This document shows, piece after piece, positions 16,847-25,364 of a stretch of 64,000 nt of DNA. How positions within the stretch are numbered: the first letter of the stretch is position 1; the number at the start of each line of letters is the position of its first letter. Made by a program: the position numbers and the translations under genes. Source of the stretch: Ruminococcus_G sp050944435 (GTDB taxonomy: Bacteria; Bacillota; Clostridia; Lachnospirales; Lachnospiraceae); contig JBMNRB010000001.1 of assembly GCA_050944435.1 (NCBI GenBank), forward strand, positions 186,001-250,000, read 5' to 3'. Below the pieces are notes generated by a model. That model saw nothing but the letters and a program-made list of their open reading frames with translations. It had not been told where the DNA came from and ran no database searches.

Positions 16847-17296
16847 ATGGCGATGGCGACAGACTTTTTGGTAAGTATTCAAAGAATTATAAAGCTTCAT
16901 GAGAGTATGCTTAAAGAGATCTGCGAAAAATACCATATGTCTTTAATTGAAGCGAAGATCATAAGTTTCCTTCATAATAATCCAGGAAAAGATACGGCTG
17001 CGGATATTGTGGAGCTGCGGATGCTTCAGAAAGGAAATGTATCCCAGGCCGTGGAAGTTCTGTTTCAGAAATCTTTGCTGCTGCGCAGGCAAGATCAGGA
17101 GGATCGGAGGCGGATTCACCTGATTTTAACTGATCAGGCAAAACCGATTGTGGAAGAGATGGAAAGAATATGGGCAGAATTTGAAAAAGAAATTTTTTCT
17201 GGCTTATCTCAGGAAGAAAAAAGTGCGTTTAACAAAGTTAATGAAAAAATAAAGGAAAATGCGAGGAAAGCGTTGACAGGGAGGGAAAAATTTTGA
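16847..17296 (+). CDS. MarR-family transcriptional regulator
   Basis: 149 residues, ATG after GGGAGG. The winged helix core is visible: helices in MSLIEAKIISFLHNNPGKDT and AADIVELRMLQKGNVSQAVE, then the wing QDQEDRRRIHLILTDQA with its typical Asp-Arg-Arg. The stop codon overlaps the TTG start of a MATE transporter by four bases, so it is translationally coupled to it. MarR proteins next to efflux genes usually repress their own operon until a drug-like ligand binds; the A/T-rich repeats between promoter and start codon fit that. Confidence 0.9.
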   Translation: MAMATDFLVSIQRIIKLHESMLKEICEKYHMSLIEAKIISFLHNNPGKDTAADIVELRMLQKGNVSQAVEVLFQKSLLLRRQDQEDRRRIHLILTDQAKPIVEEMERIWAEFEKEIFSGLSQEEKSAFNKVNEKIKENARKALTGREKF

Positions 17297-18693
17297 ACGA
17301 AGACAGTAATTTTCTTGGAACCCAGCCTATTGGCAAGTTGTTATGGAAACTGGCGCTTCCGACGGTAACGGCGCAGATTATCAATATGCTGTATAATATA
17401 GTAGACAGAATTTATATCGGGCATATACCGGAAACGGGAGCAATGGCGCTTACTGGCGTGGGAGTCTGCATGCCGCTTATTATGATCGTATCTGCGTTTT
17501 CGGCTTTTGCAGCATACGGCGGGGCACCCAGAGCATCTATTTTTATGGGCAGGCAGGATTATAAATCGGCGGAGAAAACACTGGGCAATTGCTTCTTGAT
17601 ACAGATTGTTATTTCTGTTATTTTGACAATTCTTCTGCTTGTATTCAACAGAGATTTTCTCATGGCCTTTGGCGCCAGTGAAAATACCATTCAATACGGC
17701 GTGGCTTACATGAATATTTATGCGATCGGCACGATATTCGTTCAGATGACGCTGGGGATGAATGCTTTTATTACCGCCCAGGGATTTGCTAAAACAGGTA
17801 TGCTGTCGGTACTTATTGGCGCGGTTGCCAACATTATTCTGGATCCTGTTTTCATTTTCGGCTTTGGCATGGGAGTGGAAGGCGCAGCATTGGCAACGAT
17901 TATTTCCCAGGCGATGTCTTGTGCCTGGGTGTTAATCTTCCTGACAGGGAAGAAAACACATTTAAAAATACGAAAAAGCAGCCTGCGGCTGGAAAAAAAC
18001 ATTATTTTGCCCAGTATGGCTTTGGGTGTGTCTAATTTCATTATGCAAGCCAGTGAGAGTATTCTTTCCATTTGCTTTAATTCTTCTCTGCTAAAGTATG
18101 GCGGGGATATCGCAGTAGGAGCCATGACCATCTTAACCAGCGTAATGCAGTTTGCCATGCTGCCGCTGCAGGGACTTGGCCAGGGAGCGCAGCCTATTAT
18201 CAGTTATAATTATGGAGCGCGTAATGCGGCTCGGGTAAAGGCGGCGTTTAAGCTGCTGCTGAAAGTGAGCTTGTGTTATTCCATTCTGCTTTGGGTGGCG
18301 GTGATGATATTCCCCCAGGGATTTGCAGCGATGTTCACTTCTGATCCGGAGCTTTTGAATTTTACTAAAACAGCGCTTCGAATTTATATGGCTTGTCTTT
18401 TGCTTTTTGGTATTCAGGTGGCCTGTCAGATGGCGTTTATTTCTCTGGGAAATGCGAAGGCGTCCATTGTCGTTGCGGTAATGAGGAAATTCATTCTTCT
18501 GATTCCGCTGATTTATATCATGCCTTTTGTTTTTCCTTCCGATCCCACGATGGCCGTATACTTTGCGGAACCTGTAGCTGACTTTATTGCAGTGACCTTT
18601 ACTGCCGTCTTGTTTTTCTTCCAGTTTCGGAAGTCCTTAAAAGAGATATCCGGAAATGGCAGAGACGGGAAAAATGCGGAAAATGGAAAGTAA
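17293..18693 (+). CDS. MATE-family efflux transporter
   Basis: 466 residues with TTG start in a TTGA overlap with the MarR stop, served by GGGAGGG. It is an integral membrane protein of 12 predicted segments in two related halves. Recognisable features are the N-terminal LLWKLALPTVTAQIINMLYN, the NIVDRIYIGH region, and ALGVSNFIMQASESIL opening the second half. MATE proteins export cationic compounds with sodium or proton antiport. It is placed between MarR and an AraC gene, then a UroD-like gene, all on one strand with short gaps, so the four may be co-transcribed and could deal with one compound or its product. Confidence 0.92.
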   Translation: MNEDSNFLGTQPIGKLLWKLALPTVTAQIINMLYNIVDRIYIGHIPETGAMALTGVGVCMPLIMIVSAFSAFAAYGGAPRASIFMGRQDYKSAEKTLGNCFLIQIVISVILTILLLVFNRDFLMAFGASENTIQYGVAYMNIYAIGTIFVQMTLGMNAFITAQGFAKTGMLSVLIGAVANIILDPVFIFGFGMGVEGAALATIISQAMSCAWVLIFLTGKKTHLKIRKSSLRLEKNIILPSMALGVSNFIMQASESILSICFNSSLLKYGGDIAVGAMTILTSVMQFAMLPLQGLGQGAQPIISYNYGARNAARVKAAFKLLLKVSLCYSILLWVAVMIFPQGFAAMFTSDPELLNFTKTALRIYMACLLLFGIQVACQMAFISLGNAKASIVVAVMRKFILLIPLIYIMPFVFPSDPTMAVYFAEPVADFIAVTFTAVLFFFQFRKSLKEISGNGRDGKNAENGK

Positions 18694-18721
18694 GAATTAG
18701 TGTCTGTAAGAGGAGAATATT

Positions 18722-19573
18722 ATGTTGTGTCAACAGGAAGGCGTTTTGCCGGGATCAGATTTATATTTTTTTACGCCGTCTGCAACGGCCAGAAATCTGT
18801 TGTTCTATTTCACGTCAGTGGGCCATTTTTTCTGCGATTTTGGATATCGGGTATGCCGGAAGGATTACGGAAATTACCTCCTTCTTATGGTGAAAAAAGG
18901 ACGTCTGTCTGTGGAAACAGGAGGAAAAAAGTTTATTGTAAAAGAGGGGGATACTGCTTTTATCGACTGCCATCGGCCTCATGCATATGCGGCAGTAGGA
19001 TTTGCAGAATTTCTCTGGATTCACTTTGACGGTTTCCAGGCGGAAAAGTTTTATCGGGAAATTACGGAGAAACTGTTTTCCGGTCCGGTGTTTCATTCAG
19101 AAAACAGTATAGCCATTGAAGAGAAGCTGAAAACAGTCATTTCTGTCCGCAGATATGAACAGATTTGTACGGAGTACGAGGATTCCCTGAGAATATATGA
19201 ACTTTTGATGATGTTATGCGGCAATGGATTGAATAAAAAAAGCGGGGGAGGAGAAGAGGAAAAAATGGAGGAAGTGGCGCGATATATTGGAGAGAATCTG
19301 GGACAGGATCTGTCTGTAAAAACGTTGGCAGAATATGCAGGACTAAGCGAATCTCATTTCTCCAGGAAGTTTCGACAGATCATGAACAGCTCTCCTAAAG
19401 AATACCTGATCCGACGTAGAATGAATGAAGCAAAGCATCTTTTGAAGACGACCTCTTTTCCGGTAAAGGAAATTGCAGCCAGAGTGGGGTTCCACAGCGA
19501 GTCTCATTTTACCAATACGTTTACGACACAGAATGGCTTGTCGCCGAAAAAGTTTCGGGAATTTCCTATATGA
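18722..19573 (+). CDS. AraC-family transcriptional regulator
   Basis: 283 residues, ATG after AGAGGAG, 28 bases past the MATE stop. The sensor half contains FFTPSATARNLLFYF, matching the regulator at 14403 and marking a second AraC subtype in this window, and a cupin-like strand region (VKEGDTAFIDCHRPHAY). The C-terminal part has both helix-turn-helix motifs: LSVKTLAEYAGLSESHFSRK and FPVKEIAARVGFHSESHFTN, ending GLSPKKFREF. A UroD-like gene follows by about 107 bases, which it most likely regulates. Confidence 0.9.
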   Translation: MLCQQEGVLPGSDLYFFTPSATARNLLFYFTSVGHFFCDFGYRVCRKDYGNYLLLMVKKGRLSVETGGKKFIVKEGDTAFIDCHRPHAYAAVGFAEFLWIHFDGFQAEKFYREITEKLFSGPVFHSENSIAIEEKLKTVISVRRYEQICTEYEDSLRIYELLMMLCGNGLNKKSGGGEEEKMEEVARYIGENLGQDLSVKTLAEYAGLSESHFSRKFRQIMNSSPKEYLIRRRMNEAKHLLKTTSFPVKEIAARVGFHSESHFTNTFTTQNGLSPKKFREFPI

Positions 19574-19680
19574 TCGAAAATTACAAGCGATTGGTCAGAA
19601 ATTTTATGGAAAAAGAAATGGTATCCCCTTAAAATGTAAACATGGAAAACAGAAAAACCTGAAAGAATGGGGGATTAATT

Positions 19681-20910
19681 ATGATTACGCCAAAAGAGAG
19701 AGAACGACTTCGTGAACTGGCTAAAACGCAGCTGGAAATTGCAAACAGTGAAAAGAACAAGAAACGTACGCAAATGTGGATTGCTCATAATTCCTGCAAA
19801 GGGGAGCGTCCTATGATTCATCTGGAAATTGACAATTTTACCCAGGAAGTTCTTTTTCCGCAGATGCAGTGTGAGGATCCTATGGCCCGCAGAATTGAGG
19901 AACGTCTGCTTCACAATTTTTACAACATGCAGGTTTTGGACGATGATAAGGTTGTGGCGCCATACTTTGGAGTATGGTGGGATCTGGATCTGAAACCATG
20001 GGGATTCGATGTGAAGAAAGAGGTAGCTTCTGACGGCGGTCTGGGACAGCATTTCACAGAACAGGTTGAGGAACTGGGAGAAGAAATCGACAAGTTCAAA
20101 CCTTCAGAGTTTAAAATTAAAGTAGATGAAACTAATGAATATTTCAAAGCGGCTGAAGACGCTTTTGGGGATATCCTTCCGGTAAAACATGTTGGAAAAT
20201 CCTTGACCTGCTGGCTGACACAGGATCTGGTTCATATTATGGGAATGCAGAATATGTGTTACGCTCTGTATGATTATCCGGATGAGTTTGTACAGGTGCT
20301 GAATCAGCTGGCCGATGATTATCTTAAATTTTTTGAAGAGTGGAGAGACAGCGGACTTCTTTATCCTACAGCTGGATATGAGGAGTGTAATCAGGGATCG
20401 ATCTGCCTGACAGATGAGCTTCCCAGCGAAGGACCGGTGGATCTGAATCAGATTTGGCTGCATATGGATTCTCAGGAAACCATTAATGTATCCCAGGAAA
20501 TGTTTGAATCCATGGTGTGGGATTCTTATAAAAAAGTGGCGGATCGTTTCGGACTTGTATCTTTTGGATGCTGTGATCCGCTGGAACGTCTTTGGCCTTG
20601 TTTAAGTCAGTTGAAAAATTTGAGAAAAGCTTCCATTTCACCGTGGACAGACGAGGCTTTTATGGGTGAAGCACTGGCCGGCAAGAAAATTATTTATCAG
20701 AGAAAGCCAAGCCCCAATTATCTGGGAGTATCAGAGATCCTTGATGAAGATGCCTGGAGAGATCATATTACAACCACATTAAAATATGCTAAAGATTGTA
20801 CTGTAGAATTGACTATTCGTGACGTTTACACCATTCATAATAACGTGGACAAAGCAAAGCGTTGTGTGGAAATAATGAAAGAATGCATAGCCGATAACTG
20901 GAATGCATGA
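19681..20910 (+). CDS. UroD-superfamily protein of the cobalamin-methyltransferase-like subgroup
   Basis: 409 residues, ATG after GGGGGAT. It belongs to a different subgroup from the proteins at 13166 and 15307 and is related to the one at 32194: both start with a helix LRELAK and a segment WxAHNx(5)RPxIxLE. The usual His-x-Cys-Gly of the metal site is replaced by FGCCDPLERLWP, a Cys-Cys-acid motif also seen (ACCEG) in the 32194 protein. The TIM-barrel end reads VELTIRDVYTI. Methyl transfer is the family theme, but the altered site means the chemistry could differ. A strong terminator follows. Confidence 0.75.
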   Translation: MITPKERERLRELAKTQLEIANSEKNKKRTQMWIAHNSCKGERPMIHLEIDNFTQEVLFPQMQCEDPMARRIEERLLHNFYNMQVLDDDKVVAPYFGVWWDLDLKPWGFDVKKEVASDGGLGQHFTEQVEELGEEIDKFKPSEFKIKVDETNEYFKAAEDAFGDILPVKHVGKSLTCWLTQDLVHIMGMQNMCYALYDYPDEFVQVLNQLADDYLKFFEEWRDSGLLYPTAGYEECNQGSICLTDELPSEGPVDLNQIWLHMDSQETINVSQEMFESMVWDSYKKVADRFGLVSFGCCDPLERLWPCLSQLKNLRKASISPWTDEAFMGEALAGKKIIYQRKPSPNYLGVSEILDEDAWRDHITTTLKYAKDCTVELTIRDVYTIHNNVDKAKRCVEIMKECIADNWNA

Positions 20911-20923
20911 CAGATTGATAAGA

Positions 20924-20966
20924 AAAGATACAGAAACGGTTTTCCGGGTTCTGTATCTTTTTTTTG
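20924..20966 (+). terminator. Terminator after the UroD-superfamily gene
   Basis: AAAGATACAG (20924-20933) pairs with CTGTATCTTT (20951-20960), followed by further T residues to 20965. Confidence 0.85.
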
Positions 20967-20973
20967 ATATATG

Positions 20974-20987
20974 TGTAAGCGCTTACA
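20974..20987 (+). promoter_or_regulatory. LacI-family operator, distal copy
   Basis: TGTAAGCGCTTACA, a perfect 14-bp palindrome. It fits both a LacI-family operator and the CcpA catabolite-response consensus (TGWAARCGYTWNCA). Its centre is 189 bases from that of the second copy, which is 18.0 helical turns at 10.5 bp, so looping is possible. Confidence 0.75.
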
Positions 20988-21088
20988 TAAATACAGGAAA
21001 AAATACTCAAAAAAAATCATAGAAAAATGGTAAAAATTCACAAAAATAAATTTGAATGTAAAAACTGCGTAAAATTACACAAATATCA

Positions 21089-21117
21089 TTGCGAAAACTG
21101 AGAAATGATGGTATGAT
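21089..21117 (+). promoter_or_regulatory. Promoter of the LacI gene at 21203
   Basis: TTGCGA at 21089-21094 and TATGAT at 21112-21117, 17 bases apart, lying between the two operators. Confidence 0.6.
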
Positions 21118-21163
21118 ATTTACAACAGAAAGGAAAAATGGCAGAAATTAGATATTCCATATA

Positions 21164-21175
21164 GTAAGCGCTTAC
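21164..21175 (+). promoter_or_regulatory. LacI-family operator, proximal copy
   Basis: GTAAGCGCTTAC, perfect 12-bp palindrome with the 3' flank CA preserved as in the distal copy. It is about 40 bases past the predicted transcription start and 28 before the start codon. Confidence 0.72.
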
Positions 21176-21202
21176 ATTTTCCGAAACGCAAGGAGAAGGC
21201 AT

Positions 21203-22186
21203 ATGAGTAATTCTACTATCTATGATGTTTCCCGCCTTGCAGGTGTTTCTACAGCTACCGTTTCCCGTGTGTTTTCGGATCCCAAACGGGTGAAAGAATC
21301 TACTTGCAATAAAGTTTATGAAGCGGCGAAAATTCTGAATTATCATCCCAGTGCCATCGCGAGGGCGATGGCGAAACAGAAGACAGATAAGATTGCTTAT
21401 CTGATCTGCAAAAAGGGCGCTACCATACTGGACGAATTTTATGCAGGTATCTGTGAAGGGGTGATGCGGCAGGCAAAAAAATATAAATATCAGCTTTTAA
21501 TTTCCACAGAAGAGGAATGGAAGGCAACGGAACAAAGCAAGCAGATTGATGGAGTGATTCTGGCAGGAGACGCTCAGGCAGAGCTGATTCTCGAATTTCA
21601 GCGTCAGGGCGTCATGGTGATGTTGGTGAATCACCGCCTTCCTGGTTTTGATCTTCCGTGTGTGGTGGCTGATGAATATGATGGAGTCAGACAAGTGGTG
21701 TCTTTTTTGAAAGGGAAAGGCCATTCCAGAATCGCCATGTTGGCCGGGCGGATTTCGCCCTATATAGCCGGTGAGCGATACCATGCTTTTCTGGCGGCCA
21801 TGAAAGAGGAAGGGCTGTCTGTGGATGATCCCGGCGTCGTAATGTGCGACCGGGACGTAGACAGCGCCGCAAAAGCGGCAGGTAAACTGCTGAGCCGGCC
21901 GGATCCGCCCACGGCGGTTTTTGCGCTGAATGATGTTCTGGCAGCCGGGGTGATGAAGGCGGCAAGACGCCTGAATATGCGGCTTCCTGATGATCTTGCC
22001 GTGGTAGGCTACGATGATTCTTCTGTCTGTCCGCTGCTGGATCCAGAACTTACATCTGTGCGGGTGGACTGCAGACGGATGGGTGAGGAAGCGGCTTTGC
22101 ATATGCTGGAACAGCTGAAAGGAGGAGAGTCAAAACCATTATTGACGATAGTGCCGGTGGAGCTTCGTGTCCGGAATTCTGCGTGA
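21203..22186 (+). CDS. LacI-family transcriptional regulator
   Basis: 327 residues, ATG after AAGGAGAAGG. The canonical N-terminal DNA-binding motif is present (TIYDVSRLAGVSTATVSRVF) with hinge helix, and the effector domain has IDGVILAGD, GHSRIAMLAGR and AVVGYDDSSVCPLLDPELTS. It is followed by an ABC sugar operon 107 bases downstream. Two copies of TGTAAGCGCTTACA flank its promoter, so it very likely represses itself; control of the transporter operon would then be by read-through, since no copy of the site lies before 22293. CcpA could use the same sites. Confidence 0.93.
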   Translation: MSNSTIYDVSRLAGVSTATVSRVFSDPKRVKESTCNKVYEAAKILNYHPSAIARAMAKQKTDKIAYLICKKGATILDEFYAGICEGVMRQAKKYKYQLLISTEEEWKATEQSKQIDGVILAGDAQAELILEFQRQGVMVMLVNHRLPGFDLPCVVADEYDGVRQVVSFLKGKGHSRIAMLAGRISPYIAGERYHAFLAAMKEEGLSVDDPGVVMCDRDVDSAAKAAGKLLSRPDPPTAVFALNDVLAAGVMKAARRLNMRLPDDLAVVGYDDSSVCPLLDPELTSVRVDCRRMGEEAALHMLEQLKGGESKPLLTIVPVELRVRNSA

Positions 22187-22292
22187 AGCGGATTGTTTTT
22201 ACCAGAATTTTACATTCCCATGATGTTTAATAATTGACTTGGTTGGTATAGTATATCATGGCAATTTATGAAGAAAGGAGGAAAATTGCAAC

Positions 22293-23132
22293 ATGAAAAA
22301 GAAAAAACATGCCGCTGCTGTCTGGAAAGGGATTGGATGTGTAGTATTTTTATTTATCGCATTGTTTCCCATATACTGGCTGGCGGCCATGTCGATTCGT
22401 CTGACAGACGAAATGAAGGGGCATATTTCTGTGATCCCTCATTCCTTCACCCTGGAGCATTTTGCACAGTTGTTTGAAAAGGAAGGATTTGGTCAGGCGA
22501 TTCTCAACAGTGCGCAGACAACCCTGGGTTCTTTGATTATTTCTCTTCTTGTGGGAATCTGCGCGGCATACGTGATTGCGCGGCGCCGTTTCCGGTTTGG
22601 ATTTAAGCAGCCGATGACCTACTGGGTTCTGCTGGTCAGAGTGCTTCCGCCGGTGGCATTTGTGATTCCGCTGTATATCATGTTTAATCAGCTGGGGCTG
22701 ATCAACACAAAGATTCCAGTTATGCTGGCTTGTGTATTGATTAATGTTCCACTCATTATCTGGTTCCTGCTCAGTTTCTTCCAGGAACTGCCGGAGGAAG
22801 TGGAAGAGAGTGCTAAAATGGACGGAGCCACAGAGTGGCAGCTGTTCCGGAAAATTGTACTTCCCCTTGTTGCACCGGGGATTGCGGCTGTGGCCATGCT
22901 GTCCTTTATGTATGCATGGAACGAGTATACCTATACGGTAATTTTCACCCGCAGCTCAGCGAACAATACGGTGCCCCTGGCGTTGGCGCTGCTGAATACG
23001 GAAGATAATCTTACCAATTTCGGTCTGGTGGCAGCCGGCGGTATTATTTCAGTAATACCCATTGCGCTGTTTGTTATCTTTGCTCAGAATTATCTGATTT
23101 CCGGTCTGTCCAGCGGTGCGGTGAAAGAATAA
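22293..23132 (+). CDS. Carbohydrate ABC transporter permease, MalG type
   Basis: 279 residues, ATG 11 bases after AAAGGAGG. Six membrane segments are expected. The cytoplasmic EAA loop that contacts the ATPase is clear: EESAKMDGATEWQLFRKIVL followed by PLVAPG. The first segment is preceded by a lysine-rich start. It is the first gene of an operon whose order (MalG-type, binding protein, MalF-type, then other genes, then ATPase) is unusual, because these importers normally have the binding protein or MalF first. With 24458, 23168 and 26350 it makes a complete importer. Substrate unknown. Confidence 0.92.
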   Translation: MKKKKHAAAVWKGIGCVVFLFIALFPIYWLAAMSIRLTDEMKGHISVIPHSFTLEHFAQLFEKEGFGQAILNSAQTTLGSLIISLLVGICAAYVIARRRFRFGFKQPMTYWVLLVRVLPPVAFVIPLYIMFNQLGLINTKIPVMLACVLINVPLIIWFLLSFFQELPEEVEESAKMDGATEWQLFRKIVLPLVAPGIAAVAMLSFMYAWNEYTYTVIFTRSSANNTVPLALALLNTEDNLTNFGLVAAGGIISVIPIALFVIFAQNYLISGLSSGAVKE

Positions 23133-23167
23133 GAAAGAATCTGCAAAGTAAAATGGAGGAAAAAAAT

Positions 23168-24424
23168 ATGATGAAAAAGAAAGTACTGGCAGTTTTGCTC
23201 ACTGGAATTATGGCGTTTTCGCTGGCGGCCTGCGGCGGAGGTTCCGACAGCTCTGATTCTTCTGAAAGCGGCTCTTCTGATGGAGAAGCTACCCAAATGT
23301 CCATCGTGCTGCGCGGCGGCGTATATGCGGACGTTATCAAAGAATGTCTTCCGGCTTTCGAGGAAGAACACAATGTGACAATCGACGTACAGGAGCTTTC
23401 CGAAGATGATCTGCATACTTCTATTGCTCTGAATGCCACCAGTGCAGACGGCGCTTACGATCTGTGCATGGTAGACGGTTCCTGGATGGCGGAATTTACA
23501 GAATCCGGAGTGCTGGCAAATCTGTCCGATATGGGATATGAACTGGATGACGATATTATTGAAGCGACCACGTCTATCTGCTATGTGGATGACAGTGTAT
23601 ATCTGGCTCCTTATTATGGAAATGTTACAGTATTGATGCTGAATAAAGCGAATGTGGAAGAGGCTGGATACTCTGCAGATACCATTCAGTCTATGGATGA
23701 TATCATCAAGATCTGTCAGCAGGCACAGGCCAACGGCAAGCTTGGATTCCTCTATCGTGGCGACAGTCAGAATAACCTGGTAGTTGATTTTATGCCGATC
23801 CTGCTTTCCTACGGCGGATGGGTAGTAGATGAAAATAATCAGCCTACTGTGGATACGCCGGAATTTACCGAGGCGATGAACGCTTACATGGAACTGGTGA
23901 AGACCGGTGAAGCACAGGTTAAAGATGACCTGGTAGCTTCCATTGATTCCGGAGCGGCAACCATGGGTATCGGCTGGCCGGGATGGTATACACCAACCGA
24001 AGATTCTGCTGCAGATTACGTTGCATTGTCTGGTAAGGCAACCGCAGATTCAGAGGCGAACAATGCCAACGTTTATGGTATCTGGTGTCTGGGCATTCCG
24101 GCCAACAGCCCCAACCCCGATCTGGCGGCGGAGCTGCTTACCTATCTGATGGATCCGGAAGTGCAGCGCGGTACAGTAGAATCCGGTGGAGTTCCCTGTC
24201 GTTATTCCAGTCTGCAGGATGAAGAAGTGCTGGCCACATATCCTCAGTATGAAGTGGTTTGCCAGGCACTGGAAAGCGGCGTATATCGTCCGGTAATCTC
24301 ACAGTGGACAGAATTTTATACCACACTGGGAACAGAAATGGACAATATTATCAATGGAGCAAAAACAGTAGAACAGGGACTTGCAGATGCCCAGGCAGAA
24401 CTGGAAGAGGTCATGGCAGGGTAA
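23168..24424 (+). CDS. Extracellular solute-binding protein, family 1 (sugar ABC lipoprotein)
   Basis: 418 residues from the ATG at 23168, eight bases after GGAGG; the upstream ATG at 23153 contains part of that site. Lipobox SLAAC lies at about residue 20, followed by a Ser/Gly/Asp linker. The mature protein has the maltose-binding-protein fold (VLRGGVYADVIKECLPAFEE, DLCMVDGSWMAEF, LAPYYGNVTVLMLNK, MGIGWPGWYTP). It captures the substrate for the permeases on each side. The rich set of Trp and Tyr around residues 220-290 is usual for a carbohydrate pocket. Between its stop and the next start are only about 33 bases. Confidence 0.93.
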   Translation: MMKKKVLAVLLTGIMAFSLAACGGGSDSSDSSESGSSDGEATQMSIVLRGGVYADVIKECLPAFEEEHNVTIDVQELSEDDLHTSIALNATSADGAYDLCMVDGSWMAEFTESGVLANLSDMGYELDDDIIEATTSICYVDDSVYLAPYYGNVTVLMLNKANVEEAGYSADTIQSMDDIIKICQQAQANGKLGFLYRGDSQNNLVVDFMPILLSYGGWVVDENNQPTVDTPEFTEAMNAYMELVKTGEAQVKDDLVASIDSGAATMGIGWPGWYTPTEDSAADYVALSGKATADSEANNANVYGIWCLGIPANSPNPDLAAELLTYLMDPEVQRGTVESGGVPCRYSSLQDEEVLATYPQYEVVCQALESGVYRPVISQWTEFYTTLGTEMDNIINGAKTVEQGLADAQAELEEVMAG

Positions 24425-24457
24425 CAGTAGCCGGCAAGTTCGAATGAGGTGACTGTT

Positions 24458-25351
24458 ATGAGAAAGAAAAAGAAAAATAACACGGCTGAAGCGCAGGTTA
24501 AGCGCTTCAGCATTGGGATGGCGTCGCCGGCGATTATCGTTCTGGCAATTATGACGGCTTACCCACTGATCTTTACACTGGTCTACAGTTTTTCGGACTA
24601 TAACCTTCTGAAAGCCATGAGTCAGGGAGTGGAAGTTACCGGTCTGAAAAACTATATCGACCTGTTATCAGACAGCTATTTTCAGCAGTCTGTATGGAAT
24701 ACTGTCAAATTTACTATTTTGACGGTGATATTTGAAATGCTGGTGGGATTTGCGATGGCGCTTTTCGTCAACAGTCTGCGAAAAGGCCAGAAGGCCATGC
24801 GTACGCTGCTGCTGCTGCCGTACCTGCTGCCTACGGTTACGGTTGCGATGATCTGGCGCATGATGCTTTCTCCCAACTATGGAATCGTCAATCAGGTGCT
24901 GGAGAGTCTTCATCTTCCGGTATATAATTGGTTTTCGGATATCCATACCGCTTTTGGCATGTTGGTACTGATCGACGTGTGGCAGAGCGCACCTTTCGTA
25001 TTCCTTCTGTTGTATGCAGCGCTGCAGTCAGTACCCCAGGGCCAGTATGAGGCGGCCCGCATGGACGGGGCAAGTTCTGTTAAAATACTCTTTTATGTGA
25101 CTATACCGAATATTAAGAAGAGTCTGGCTCTGTGTGCGCTTTTGAGAACCATTGACAGCTTCCGTCTGTTCGATAAGGTAAATCTGCTGACAGGAGGCGG
25201 TCCGGCCAACAGTACATCTACAATTACCCAGTATCTGTACAATTACGGAATCCAGTCCTTTGATTTCGGATTCGGAAGCGCCGGCGCTATTGTGATGACG
25301 GTAATCGTATTGATTTTGTCCAGTTTCTATATCAGACGGGCAATTAAATAG
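24458..25351 (+). CDS. Carbohydrate ABC transporter permease, MalF type
   Basis: 297 residues from the ATG at 24458, chosen because GAGG at 24446 fits it and would overlap the GTG at 24449. Membrane segments start with MASPAIIVLAIMTAYPLIFT. The EAA loop YEAARMDGASSVKILFYVTI with IPNIKK marks a binding-protein-dependent permease. LTGGGPANSTSTITQYLYNY is a conserved MalF-type extracellular feature. It pairs with the MalG-type protein at 22293 and the ATPase at 26350. Confidence 0.93.
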   Translation: MRKKKKNNTAEAQVKRFSIGMASPAIIVLAIMTAYPLIFTLVYSFSDYNLLKAMSQGVEVTGLKNYIDLLSDSYFQQSVWNTVKFTILTVIFEMLVGFAMALFVNSLRKGQKAMRTLLLLPYLLPTVTVAMIWRMMLSPNYGIVNQVLESLHLPVYNWFSDIHTAFGMLVLIDVWQSAPFVFLLLYAALQSVPQGQYEAARMDGASSVKILFYVTIPNIKKSLALCALLRTIDSFRLFDKVNLLTGGGPANSTSTITQYLYNYGIQSFDFGFGSAGAIVMTVIVLILSSFYIRRAIK

Positions 25352-25364
25352 GTAGAGTGATGAT

